Source: CAIUSP01 sp964594365 (GTDB lineage Bacteria; Actinomycetota; Thermoleophilia; Solirubrobacterales; 70-9). Taken from it: a stretch of 29,121 nt of DNA. The stretch is from contig CAZQMB010000013.1 of assembly GCA_964594365.1 (NCBI GenBank), positions 1-29,121 of the forward strand, in the 5' to 3' direction. The translations under genes and the position numbers were made by a program. Shown here one piece after another: positions 23,112 through 29,121 of the stretch; positions within the stretch are counted from its first letter, which is position 1, and every line of letters begins with the position of its first letter. The notes under the pieces are model-generated. The model was not told the origin of the DNA, did no database searches, and saw only the letters and a program-made list of their open reading frames with translations.

Positions 23112-23360
23112 TCAGGTGCGGGCTGACGTATCAGCGACCCGATTGCGCCCACGTGGAGCCGCATCGATCAGCGCCTCGGCAGCGTCGAATAGACCCTGTC
23201 CGTGCTCACTCTCACGCGGATAGGCCTCTGCCCTTCCGCCCGGCCCACTCACGCGGGCAAACGGTCGCCGACGCTGACGCCGTCTACGCAGGTAGGCGGC
23301 GGCATCATCCGCATAGGCGGACACCCTGTCCAGGAGGAGCCTGTGGGGCTTCGGAGGCAC
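23112..23360 (-). CDS. Small basic protein coupled to the Roadblock-like gene
   Basis: An 82-residue frame from GTG 23360, three bases after the stop of the Roadblock-like gene, so coupled translation is likely. It has a very basic centre (RRRRQRRRPF, residues 25-34) and an amphipathic C-terminal part (GLFDAAEALIDAAPRGR). No signal peptide, membrane helix or known domain is seen. Codon choice (G/C at third positions) resembles the neighbours, and no other gene explains the 250 bp. It could bind nucleic acid or another protein; function unknown. Confidence 0.6.
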   Translation of the reverse strand: MPPKPHRLLLDRVSAYADDAAAYLRRRRQRRRPFARVSGPGGRAEAYPRESEHGQGLFDAAEALIDAAPRGRNRVADTSART

Positions 23361-23363
23361 GAT

Positions 23364-23750
23364 TCAGGCCCCCGCCCCGGTCGGGTCCGGGGATTGCAGA
23401 CCCTGCTCGCCTCGGGCGTCGCGGATCGCAGCCCGAAGGTCGAAGAAGACCAGAGACGAGAGACAGAACCGCTCGAATACCGCGACGGCATGGAAATCCC
23501 CCTCCCGGACCAGGAAGGCCTCGCCGTTCTCGGTTGCGACATGAGCGTGGGTCGCTTCGCCTCCCGCGACCGGAGTCGCGTCCACCGCCGAGATCATCGC
23601 GCCGGCCGGCGCTTTCCAGGCGGAGGGCTCGCCGGTGGCCGCCACAACCTCACCTCGTGCGTCGAGGATGGCGCAACCGCGCATCAGCGGGGAGATCTCC
23701 ATCAAGTAGGCGACCGACCTTTCGGCGGTGACTGGACTTGGGTCCGGCAT
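23364..23750 (-). CDS. Roadblock/LC7-like small protein
   Basis: A 128-residue protein resembling the Roadblock/LC7 (MglB-like) fold: an N-terminal helix (ERSVAYLMEISPLM), a first strand pair (GCAILDARGEVVAATG, 25-40), a central strand region ending GEAFLVREGDFHAVAVFER, and a long C-terminal helix (LSSLVFFDLRAAIRDARGE). Such proteins dimerise and modulate Ras-like GTPases or act as scaffolds; no GTPase gene is nearby. The frame is open to TTG 23783, but ATG 23750 is preferred because TATTTT lies seven bases before it. The fold call is by pattern only. Confidence 0.65.
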   Translation of the reverse strand: MPDPSPVTAERSVAYLMEISPLMRGCAILDARGEVVAATGEPSAWKAPAGAMISAVDATPVAGGEATHAHVATENGEAFLVREGDFHAVAVFERFCLSSLVFFDLRAAIRDARGEQGLQSPDPTGAGA

Positions 23751-23756
23751 CAAGAG

Positions 23757-23763
23757 CAAAATA
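23757..23763. promoter_or_regulatory. Overlapping divergent -10 boxes
   Basis: On the minus strand TATTTT (23758-23763) lies seven bases before ATG 23750; on the plus strand CAAAAT (23757-23762) lies seven bases before GTG 23770. The same A/T block therefore appears to serve two divergent leaderless genes, which could not be initiated at the same moment. Confidence 0.45.
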
Positions 23764-23769
23764 GCGGTC

Positions 23770-23910
23770 GTGACACTTGGCAAAGCATCGTGGTTGGTAG
23801 TGGTAGCCCTCTGTGCGGTCGGGACGCTGCTGTTGGCGCTGACCGGCTACAGCGGCTACAGCGTCGTGGCGGCTGCCGTCGGTCTCTCTGCCGCGATCAA
23901 CCTGACCTGA
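23770..23910 (+). CDS. 46-residue two-helix membrane protein
   Basis: A small frame from GTG 23770 encoding two hydrophobic helices: SWLVVVALCAVGTLLLAL (about 8-25) and YSVVAAAVGLSAAINL (about 30-45), joined by TGYSGYS. It is almost wholly hydrophobic and has no other domain. The frame is open to an upstream GTG at 23728, but that part lies in the divergent gene; GTG 23770 has CAAAAT seven bases before it. The last 14 bases overlap the end of the convergent CDF transporter gene. Function unknown; it could be a small membrane-complex subunit or holin-like peptide. Confidence 0.5.
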   Translation: MTLGKASWLVVVALCAVGTLLLALTGYSGYSVVAAAVGLSAAINLT

Positions 23911-24811
23911 AGGGGCCCCCTGCCGACTCGCCGTCTCGATCCTTGACCGAGGACTCGGGTTCGACGTGGATCAGCACCTCGGACCCCCCCATCTCCTCTT
24001 CGATCGCGTCACGAAGCTCATGGGCGAGTTCGTGTGCCCTCTCGAGACTGGTTCCGGTGCGGAACTGCACGTGCATCTCGACGTACCGACGCGAACCGGC
24101 TTTGCGAGCGCGCAGCTTGTGGTAACCAGCCATCTCGGGTGGTCGGTTCGCGGCGATCATCCTCTCGATCGCGTCCATCTCCTCGGGTGGCGGCGCCAGG
24201 TCCATCAGATCCATCACGGCTCGCCAGGTGATCCGCGCTCCCGTATATGCGATCCAGACCGCGATCAGGATCGCGACGATCGAGTCGAAGGCCGCATTGC
24301 CGGTGATCTGGACCAGGATCAGACCGATCAGAACGGCGACCGACGAGAGCGAATCGGCCTGCAGATGGGTCGCATCCCCCTCCAGCGCAGGAGACTCGTG
24401 TTTTCGGGCCTGTCGGAAGAGGAACGAGGCCACGAGGGCGCTTCCCAAGATCGAGAAGGCGATGACCCCGATCCCCAGACCGATCGCCTGCACCTCGGAT
24501 CCCGACTCCAGCCGTCGCACCGCCTCTACGACGATCACGATCGACGCGACGATCAACAGGAAGCCCTCGAAGGCGGCTGCGATGTTCTCGGCCTTCGCAT
24601 GACCGTATGGGTGCTCCTCGTCGGCCGGCTCGTCGGCTTTACGGACCGAGACGAAGGCAACTACCGCAGCAACCAGATCCATGATCGAGTGCAGCGCCTC
24701 GCTGATGATCGCCACCGACCCTGTGATCACTCCCACCACCACCTTCAGCGCGATCAGCAGGAGGTTGTAGGCGATCGATACGCCGGCGGCGAACGCCTTG
24801 GAGAAGGTCAC
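23897..24811 (-). CDS. Cation diffusion facilitator (CDF) family transporter
   Basis: A 304-residue proton-coupled divalent-cation exporter with about six membrane helices. The transport site residues are His41-x3-Asp45 in TM2 (SEALHSIMD) and His149-x3-Asp153 in TM5 (THLQADSLSS); the family motif EEHPYGHAKAE follows TM2. A cytoplasmic C-terminal domain (about 210-290, YHKLRARKAGSRRYVEMHVQF) is the metallochaperone-like regulatory part. The His/Asp TM2 site favours Zn2+ or Cd2+, but Mn2+, Fe2+ or Co2+ cannot be excluded. GTG 24811 overlaps the rdgB stop by 4 bp. Confidence 0.93.
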   Translation of the reverse strand: MTFSKAFAAGVSIAYNLLLIALKVVVGVITGSVAIISEALHSIMDLVAAVVAFVSVRKADEPADEEHPYGHAKAENIAAAFEGFLLIVASIVIVVEAVRRLESGSEVQAIGLGIGVIAFSILGSALVASFLFRQARKHESPALEGDATHLQADSLSSVAVLIGLILVQITGNAAFDSIVAILIAVWIAYTGARITWRAVMDLMDLAPPPEEMDAIERMIAANRPPEMAGYHKLRARKAGSRRYVEMHVQFRTGTSLERAHELAHELRDAIEEEMGGSEVLIHVEPESSVKDRDGESAGGPFRSG

Positions 24812-25419
24812 TCTTCGTCACCCTCGAGCAGGTTCCGGAGTGCAGTGATCGCGGCTCCTCGATGGCTGATCGCGTGCTTCTCATCAGGAGTGAGCTCGGC
24901 CATCGTCCGCACTCCGTCCCCGACGGACGGGACGAAGGCCGGGTCGTACCCGAACCCCCCGGAACCTCGCGGAGCATCGATCAGTTCCCCCTCACAGCGG
25001 CCTTCGACGACCCACTCGGATCCAGCGGGACTGACCAGCGCAAGGGCGCAAACGTAAGCAACCCGTCGATCATCCTCTCCCGCGAGAGCGCCAATCAACT
25101 TCTCCAGGTTGGCCTGGTCGGTTGCGTCCTCCCCCGCGTAGCGGGCCGATCTCACTCCCGGCAGACCACCCAACGCCGCAGCCTCGATTCCGGAGTCGTC
25201 GGCGAGGGCCGGGCGACCAGTAGCCGTTGCGGCGGTTCGCGCCTTGCCGAGGGCGTTCTCGGCAAAGGTCTCGCCATCCTCGGGTGGGAGCACGACCTCC
25301 TCCGGCAAAGGGTCGAGATGGACGCCCTTCATCGCCTCGCCGAACTCCCTCAGCTTGTGGGCGTTGCGCGTTGCGATGACCAGAGAATCGAAAGGAGCGG
25401 GGAAGCCCTGCCCGCTCAT
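24808..25419 (-). CDS. rdgB: Non-canonical purine NTP pyrophosphatase (RdgB/HAM1)
   Basis: A 203-residue Ham1-family enzyme that hydrolyses dITP, ITP and XTP to monophosphates, keeping damaged purines out of DNA and RNA. Family blocks: LVIATRNAHKLREF (13-26), GETFAENALGKAR (49-61), ALADDSGIEAAALGGLPGVRSARYAG (71-96), GSGGFGYDPAFVP (152-164) and MAEL...EKHAISHRG (173-190). ATG 25419 overlaps the rph stop (ATGA). The rph-rdgB pair is widely conserved in bacteria. Confidence 0.96.
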   Translation of the reverse strand: MSGQGFPAPFDSLVIATRNAHKLREFGEAMKGVHLDPLPEEVVLPPEDGETFAENALGKARTAATATGRPALADDSGIEAAALGGLPGVRSARYAGEDATDQANLEKLIGALAGEDDRRVAYVCALALVSPAGSEWVVEGRCEGELIDAPRGSGGFGYDPAFVPSVGDGVRTMAELTPDEKHAISHRGAAITALRNLLEGDEE

Positions 25420-26156
25420 GCCCCTGGGAGTCTCCCGACCGCAGCCTCCTGGGCAGAGCGCATCACCGCGATGCCCCCTTCGGCGAGGGACATCAGTTCA
25501 TCGAGAGATGCCCGGGAGAGTGGTGTCCGTTCAGCAGTGGCCTGGACTTCGACCAGCCCAGAGTCGCCCGTCATGACCACGTTTGCGTCAACCTCGGCCC
25601 GGGAGTCCTCGGGGTAGTCGAGATCGCAGAGCCCCGAACCGTCGACGACACCGACGCTTATCGCCGCCACCGATTGGCTCAGGGGCATGGATTCGAGGTC
25701 ACCCGACTCGACCAGCGGCGCCAGTGCGAGTTGCAAAGCGACGAAACCGCCCGTGATCGATGCGCAGCGGGTTCCTCCGTCGGCTTCGAGTACGTCGCAG
25801 TCGACGTAGACGGATCGCTCTCCCAAGGCTTCGAAATCAACGACTCCGCGCAGAGAGCGTCCGATCAAACGCTGGATCTCGACCCCGCGTCCATCCTGCT
25901 TGCCGCTAGAGATGTCCCGTCGCTTCCGGTCTCCTGTCGAGGCCGGGAGCATCGCGTATTCGGCCGTGACCCATCCTCTGCCCCGCCCTTCCATCCAGCC
26001 GGGGACCGAGTCGGAGATGGAAGCGGTGCAGATCACCCGTGTGCCGCCGACGGAAATCAGAGCGGATCCGTCTGCCGTGCTGACGAACCCCGGTTCGATC
26101 GCTACCGCGCGTGTGTCGCCCGGTGCGCGCCCGTCCTCTCTCTTCGTCACGGCCAT
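25416..26156 (-). CDS. rph: Ribonuclease PH
   Basis: A 246-residue phosphorolytic 3'-5' exoribonuclease that trims tRNA 3' ends; this also links to the CCA enzyme at 6-7.5 kb. Motifs: GRGWVTAEYAMLPASTGDRK (68-87), GRGVEIQRLIGRSLR (97-111), VYVDCDVLEADGGTRCASITG (121-141) and the C-terminal LVEVQATAERTPLSRA. The frame is open to 26183, but ATG 26156 begins the conserved protein and has TAGACT eight bases upstream. It is first in the rph-rdgB-CDF operon. Confidence 0.96.
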   Translation of the reverse strand: MAVTKREDGRAPGDTRAVAIEPGFVSTADGSALISVGGTRVICTASISDSVPGWMEGRGRGWVTAEYAMLPASTGDRKRRDISSGKQDGRGVEIQRLIGRSLRGVVDFEALGERSVYVDCDVLEADGGTRCASITGGFVALQLALAPLVESGDLESMPLSQSVAAISVGVVDGSGLCDLDYPEDSRAEVDANVVMTGDSGLVEVQATAERTPLSRASLDELMSLAEGGIAVMRSAQEAAVGRLPGA

Positions 26157-26164
26157 GCGCCGAG

Positions 26165-26170
26165 AGTCTA
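26165..26170 (-). promoter_or_regulatory. Leaderless-type -10 box for rph-rdgB-CDF operon
   Basis: TAGACT on the minus strand, eight bases before ATG 26156, with no Shine-Dalgarno in between. Confidence 0.45.
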
Positions 26171-26217
26171 GGGCGACCCGCACGGTATTGACGCCGGACG
26201 AGCCGCCCCTGTGTCTC

Positions 26218-26463
26218 TCAGCGGAAGGTGACCTTGCTCACCGCACCTCTGATCTTGTCCACGATGGTCGAGGCGAGCTCGAGCCCCTGGCGGCCCTGGA
26301 AACCCTGCATCGCCGCGACCATCCCGACCATCAGTAGGGCGACGAGCAGGATCAGACCCACGTACTCGACCGTACCTTGACCGTTCTGATCGGCAGTGAG
26401 CCTGGTCAGCCTGTTGCCCGCGCGGCCCGCTGCGATCTGGGCCCTGACGAAAATCCTCTGCAT
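26218..26463 (-). CDS. Flp/TadE-like type IVb prepilin-like protein
   Basis: An 81-residue protein with a 28-residue basic leader, then NG|QGTVEYVGLILLVALLM. If a prepilin peptidase cuts after Gly28, mature positions 5 and 6 are Glu33 and Tyr34, the diagnostic pair of Flp pilins, and the following 20 residues are one hydrophobic helix. The C-terminal 28 residues are basic and amphipathic. ATG 26463 has a good Shine-Dalgarno, AAAGGAG, seven bases upstream; the frame open to 26607 was rejected for that reason. No Tad ATPase, peptidase or secretin genes are nearby. The gap to the divergent glycosyltransferase (124 bp) includes the inverted repeat GTCAC-CC-GTGAC at 26519-26530. Confidence 0.75.
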   Translation of the reverse strand: MQRIFVRAQIAAGRAGNRLTRLTADQNGQGTVEYVGLILLVALLMVGMVAAMQGFQGRQGLELASTIVDKIRGAVSKVTFR

Positions 26464-26574
26464 CTTCGACACTCCTTTCGTCTCTGTCTTTCCGAGGTCG
26501 CACACTGAATGCCGTAGGGTCACCCGTGACACCCCTTGGGTGAAGGATCTGGAACTGACGGCAGACGCGGCCAA

Positions 26575-26580
26575 TAGGCT
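26575..26580 (+). promoter_or_regulatory. Leaderless-type -10 box for the glycosyltransferase/coiled-coil operon
   Basis: TAGGCT lies exactly seven bases before ATG 26588, the same box and spacing as at infA and nnr. Confidence 0.5.
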
Positions 26581-26587
26581 GGCTGCA

Positions 26588-27571
26588 ATGCGGGCGCTCG
26601 TGGTCACGAACCTCTATCCGTCCGAGGCGAGACCCCGTCTCGGACGGTTCGTCAGAGATCAGGTGGAGGAGATCCGACGGCTCGGCGCGGAGGTCGACGT
26701 ATTCACTTTCCCCCTGGGAGCGCGGTCTTACCTGAAGGCATCCCGCGACCTGCGCAAGATGCTTCGCTCTGCCCACTACGACGTAATCCACGCTCACTAC
26801 GGGCTCTGCGGCTGGGTGGCAGAGCGAGCGGGTGCCCGTCCGTTGGTGGTCACGTTCCACGGGACGGACATCAGACACCCTGCTGTCGGACCGCTCTCCC
26901 GGCGGGTCGCCCGAAGGGCCGAGGTCGCCGCTGGTGCCTCGCTCTCCTGCTTCCACAGCGAAGCCGGCAAACGCGGGCTGCCTCTCCTCGCCAATGCAGC
27001 GGTGCTGCCCTGCGGAGTCGACACCACCCGCTTTCGCCCGGCCTCGAGGAGTGAGGCCAGGATGTCTCTGGGCCTCGATCCTGACGGGCGGTACCTCCTT
27101 CTCCCCGCTGACCCGGATAGGACCGTGAAGCGAGCGGACCGGGCACGGACGGTGGCCGAGGACACGGAGTCCGAGCTGCTGACCGCAGGGGAGGTCGATC
27201 CCCAGCGGATGCCGGATCTGATCAACGCGAGCTCAGCGGTCCTGATCACGTCGGACAGCGAAGGGTTCGGCCTCGCCGCATTGGAATCTCTTGCCTGCGG
27301 GGTACCCGTCCTCTCTACTCCGGTCGGTGTCGCCCCCTTCGCAGTCGCCGGGGTCGAGGGCTGTCTCGTGGAGGAGTTCGACCGGTCCGTCTGGGCCGGT
27401 GCAGCGCGACAGGCGCTCGACGAGAGGACCGGGCCGATCGATGCGATGGATCGCGTCGGACCGTTCACCGCTCGCCGTATGGCGGAGAGAGTTCTCTCCG
27501 CGTGGGAGGGGATGGTCGAGTCAGACCCCACAGAAGCGGACGCACCGATGTTTCGTAAAGTGAGCGAGTGA
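26588..27571 (+). CDS. GT4-like glycosyltransferase, short
   Basis: A 327-residue GT-B glycosyltransferase. The acceptor domain begins MRALVVTNLYPSEARPRLGRFVRDQ (1-25) and has YDVIHAHYGLCGW near 62-74 and LVVTFHGTDIRHP (83-95). The donor domain carries the E-x7-E motif in SEGFGLAALESLACGVPVLSTP, about 105 residues from the end. It is 40-60 residues shorter than usual, mostly because the first half of the donor domain, normally with a VGRL..KG motif, is reduced (YLLLPADPDRTVKRADRA). The donor may therefore be unusual or activity weakened. The frame is open far upstream, but ATG 26588 begins the domain and has TAGGCT seven bases before it. It is coupled to the coiled-coil gene (TGATG). Confidence 0.88.
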   Translation: MRALVVTNLYPSEARPRLGRFVRDQVEEIRRLGAEVDVFTFPLGARSYLKASRDLRKMLRSAHYDVIHAHYGLCGWVAERAGARPLVVTFHGTDIRHPAVGPLSRRVARRAEVAAGASLSCFHSEAGKRGLPLLANAAVLPCGVDTTRFRPASRSEARMSLGLDPDGRYLLLPADPDRTVKRADRARTVAEDTESELLTAGEVDPQRMPDLINASSAVLITSDSEGFGLAALESLACGVPVLSTPVGVAPFAVAGVEGCLVEEFDRSVWAGAARQALDERTGPIDAMDRVGPFTARRMAERVLSAWEGMVESDPTEADAPMFRKVSE

Positions 27572-29121
27572 TGGAGGGAGACGCACGAGGAACCCCCGGG
27601 GGTTCGGGATCCGAGGATCTCGACGCTACGATCGCGGCGCTGGAGGCCGAGCTCGAGTCCGAGCGGAAGTCGGCAGAGAAGTCGTTCGCCAGTGTCGAAG
27701 AGTCTCTCGACGCTGGCGTCACGGCGACTCCACCGGCCCCGACGGCGCCATCGCCTCCGCTTGGTGATGAGGACCCGTGGGACGAACCGTTCGACGCCGA
27801 GCCCGAGAATGAGCCGTCGATCGAGCCTCCTGCGATCCCCGCGACGCGCTCGGAATCCCAGGAGGAACAGAGCCTCGAGCGTGCACGGCGTGAGATAGAG
27901 GATGACGCCGAGCGCCGGATCGAATTCCGTACCGAAGCCGAGGTCGCCTCGGCGCGTCTCGAGCTCGAGGAGACGGTCAGAGAGCAGGCTGCTGCGAATC
28001 TCGCAGAGCGGATAGAGGAGATCAAGGCTGCGGCTGAGCGCCGCGCCTTCCGTGAATCGCAGGAGAAGCAGGCTGCCATAGAGCAGCGATTCCGCGCCGA
28101 ACTGGAAGCGACCGAGCAGGATCTCGAGCGAGAGCGCAAAGGGGCTGCCGAAGCAGCCGCGGAAGCCGAGAAACGTCTCGAGGAGCTCGCCGAGAGGGTC
28201 GCGACGGCAGAACGCCGAGTGGAGCAAGCCGAGGAGAACCTCGCTGCGGAGAGGACGAGACTGGAGCGGGACGCCGAGGAGAAGGTCGCCGCGGAGAGCA
28301 AGAAGATCGAGGCCGAATACGAGGCTAGGGTCGCGCGTGAGGTAGAAGCACGTGTCGAGAAGGAACTGAAGCGGATCGAGTCCGAGCAGCGAAAGACACT
28401 CGCCGCGAGCGAGACCGAACTGAAGGAGGACTACGCCTCGAAGCTCTCCGCGGCCACCGCAAAAGCGATCGAGAAGGCGAACCGCGATGCGGAAGCCGAG
28501 ATCGCGAAATTCCGGAAGGATGCCGACGCCGAGATTGCCGCGGCCGAGTCGGCCCGTGACGAAGCGGTCGCCCGGGCGACAGAAGCAGAGGCCGAGCGGA
28601 AGTCAGCAGCTGCAACGGCTCGCGAGCGTGCAGCCAAGTGGCTGAAGGGACAGGTTGGCTCCGTGCGCAGGGAGTCGATTCGTGACCTGCGGAGTGAGAG
28701 CGATCGGGCGATCGCAGCCGCCACCGAGAAGGCTGAACTCAGAGCGGACGCCCGGCTGGCGAGCGAGTCCGAGCGGCTGGACGTCGAAGCCAAGAACAGG
28801 ATCGAAGCGGCAAGAGACGATGCCCTTCGAGAGGCGCGAGCCGAAGCGGAGGCATTGGCGGCGCCGCGAATCCAGGAGCTGGCCGCAGAGCTGGAGGAAG
28901 CAGCAAGCTCGCTCAGAGCGGCAGATCAGAAACTCCAGGAGGTGACAGCCCGAGCTGTGGCGGCAGAGGAGCGTGCGGTCGAGCTCGGCGACAAGAAGAA
29001 GCGGACTCGCAAGGCCGAGCGGGACGAGGCATTCGAGCTCGCCGCCAAGCGAGCGGAGGATCTCGCGGTGAAGGCGAGCGCAGCCCAGGCATACGCGACG
29101 GTTGCCGAGATACGAAGCTCC
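27571..29121 (+). CDS. Very long coiled-coil protein, C-terminus outside window
   Basis: The frame opens at ATG 27571 (overlapping the glycosyltransferase stop as TGATG; GTG 27568 is an in-frame alternative) and stays open for 517 codons to the right edge. Residues 1-50 contain a short coiled coil (IAALEAELESERKSAE), 51-95 an acidic Pro-rich linker (DEDPWDEPFDAEPENEP), and from about 97 to the end an almost unbroken heptad-rich helix of Ala, Glu, Arg and Lys. There is no signal peptide or membrane helix, so it is probably a cytoplasmic filament, scaffold or SMC-like arm. Streptomyces FilP and Scy are comparable in style only; similarity may just reflect composition. A head or membrane domain beyond the edge cannot be excluded. 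Confidence 0.85.
   Translation, partial: MEGDARGTPGGSGSEDLDATIAALEAELESERKSAEKSFASVEESLDAGVTATPPAPTAPSPPLGDEDPWDEPFDAEPENEPSIEPPAIPATRSESQEEQSLERARREIEDDAERRIEFRTEAEVASARLELEETVREQAAANLAERIEEIKAAAERRAFRESQEKQAAIEQRFRAELEATEQDLERERKGAAEAAAEAEKRLEELAERVATAERRVEQAEENLAAERTRLERDAEEKVAAESKKIEAEYEARVAREVEARVEKELKRIESEQRKTLAASETELKEDYASKLSAATAKAIEKANRDAEAEIAKFRKDADAEIAAAESARDEAVARATEAEAERKSAAATARERAAKWLKGQVGSVRRESIRDLRSESDRAIAAATEKAELRADARLASESERLDVEAKNRIEAARDDALREARAEAEALAAPRIQELAAELEEAASSLRAADQKLQEVTARAVAAEERAVELGDKKKRTRKAERDEAFELAAKRAEDLAVKASAAQAYATVAEIRSS

Noticed and set aside
26519..26530. Inverted repeat GTCAC-CC-GTGAC between the pilin and glycosyltransferase genes as a regulator binding site
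   Set aside because: Arms of five bases are expected by chance at this GC content; no second copy was found near another promoter.
1..29121. CRISPR arrays, insertion sequences, prophage or toxin-antitoxin pairs
   Set aside because: No regularly spaced direct repeats, transposase-like motifs, terminal inverted repeats or phage genes were seen; the gene content is housekeeping and composition is uniform.

Overview
The window looks like chromosomal DNA of a high-GC (mid-60s % by eye) Gram-positive bacterium of the phylum Actinomycetota. The class Thermoleophilia (Solirubrobacterales-like) is my inference. Grounds: the gene run rplM-rpsI-glmM-glmS-acpS-nnr-alr is the actinobacterial order, a CBS-less GuaB3-type IMP dehydrogenase-like protein sits beside guaA, a ydaO-type c-di-AMP riboswitch leads an M23 peptidase, and many transcription units begin with a TAnnnT box 6-8 nt from the start codon, the signature of actinobacterial leaderless mRNAs. 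Nearly all genes are housekeeping. I see no phage, IS element, CRISPR array, rRNA or convincing tRNA.

Left part (1-5.8 kb): the start of a membrane-anchored protein leaving the window, a GT4 glycosyltransferase (-), a zinc-ribbon protein overlapping a small lipoprotein (+), a six-cysteine exported protein of unknown function (-), and a three-gene DrrA-type ABC exporter (+) with 4-bp start/stop overlaps.

Centre (5.8-15 kb): one long minus-strand run, read right to left: rplM, rpsI (with an unusually long N-terminal extension), glmM, glmS, acpS, a fused NAD(P)HX epimerase/dehydratase, alr, a CCA-adding enzyme and infA. It joins translation, UDP-GlcNAc supply, D-alanine supply and metabolite repair. 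A leaderless-type promoter precedes nnr and another precedes infA, so the run is probably several overlapping units. Divergent from rplM is a secreted LytM-type M23 peptidase behind the c-di-AMP riboswitch.

Right-centre (16.2-23.1 kb): guaB3-guaA (-), a rho-independent terminator, then a minus-strand set read LysM protein, D,D-carboxypeptidase, PfkB-type sugar-phosphate kinase, and upstream of it HU-pyrF. The pyrF reading frame has no ATG/GTG/TTG start and probably uses CTG.

Right part (23.1-29.1 kb): a Roadblock-like small protein with a coupled basic protein (-), a 46-residue two-helix membrane protein driven by an overlapping divergent promoter (+), rph-rdgB-CDF transporter (-, 4-bp overlaps), an orphan Flp-like pilin (-), and a second glycosyltransferase coupled to a very long coiled-coil protein that runs off the right edge (+). 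The points most worth a second look are the leaderless promoter grammar, the S9 extension, the CTG-started pyrF, the riboswitch, and the uncharacterised small or coiled-coil genes.
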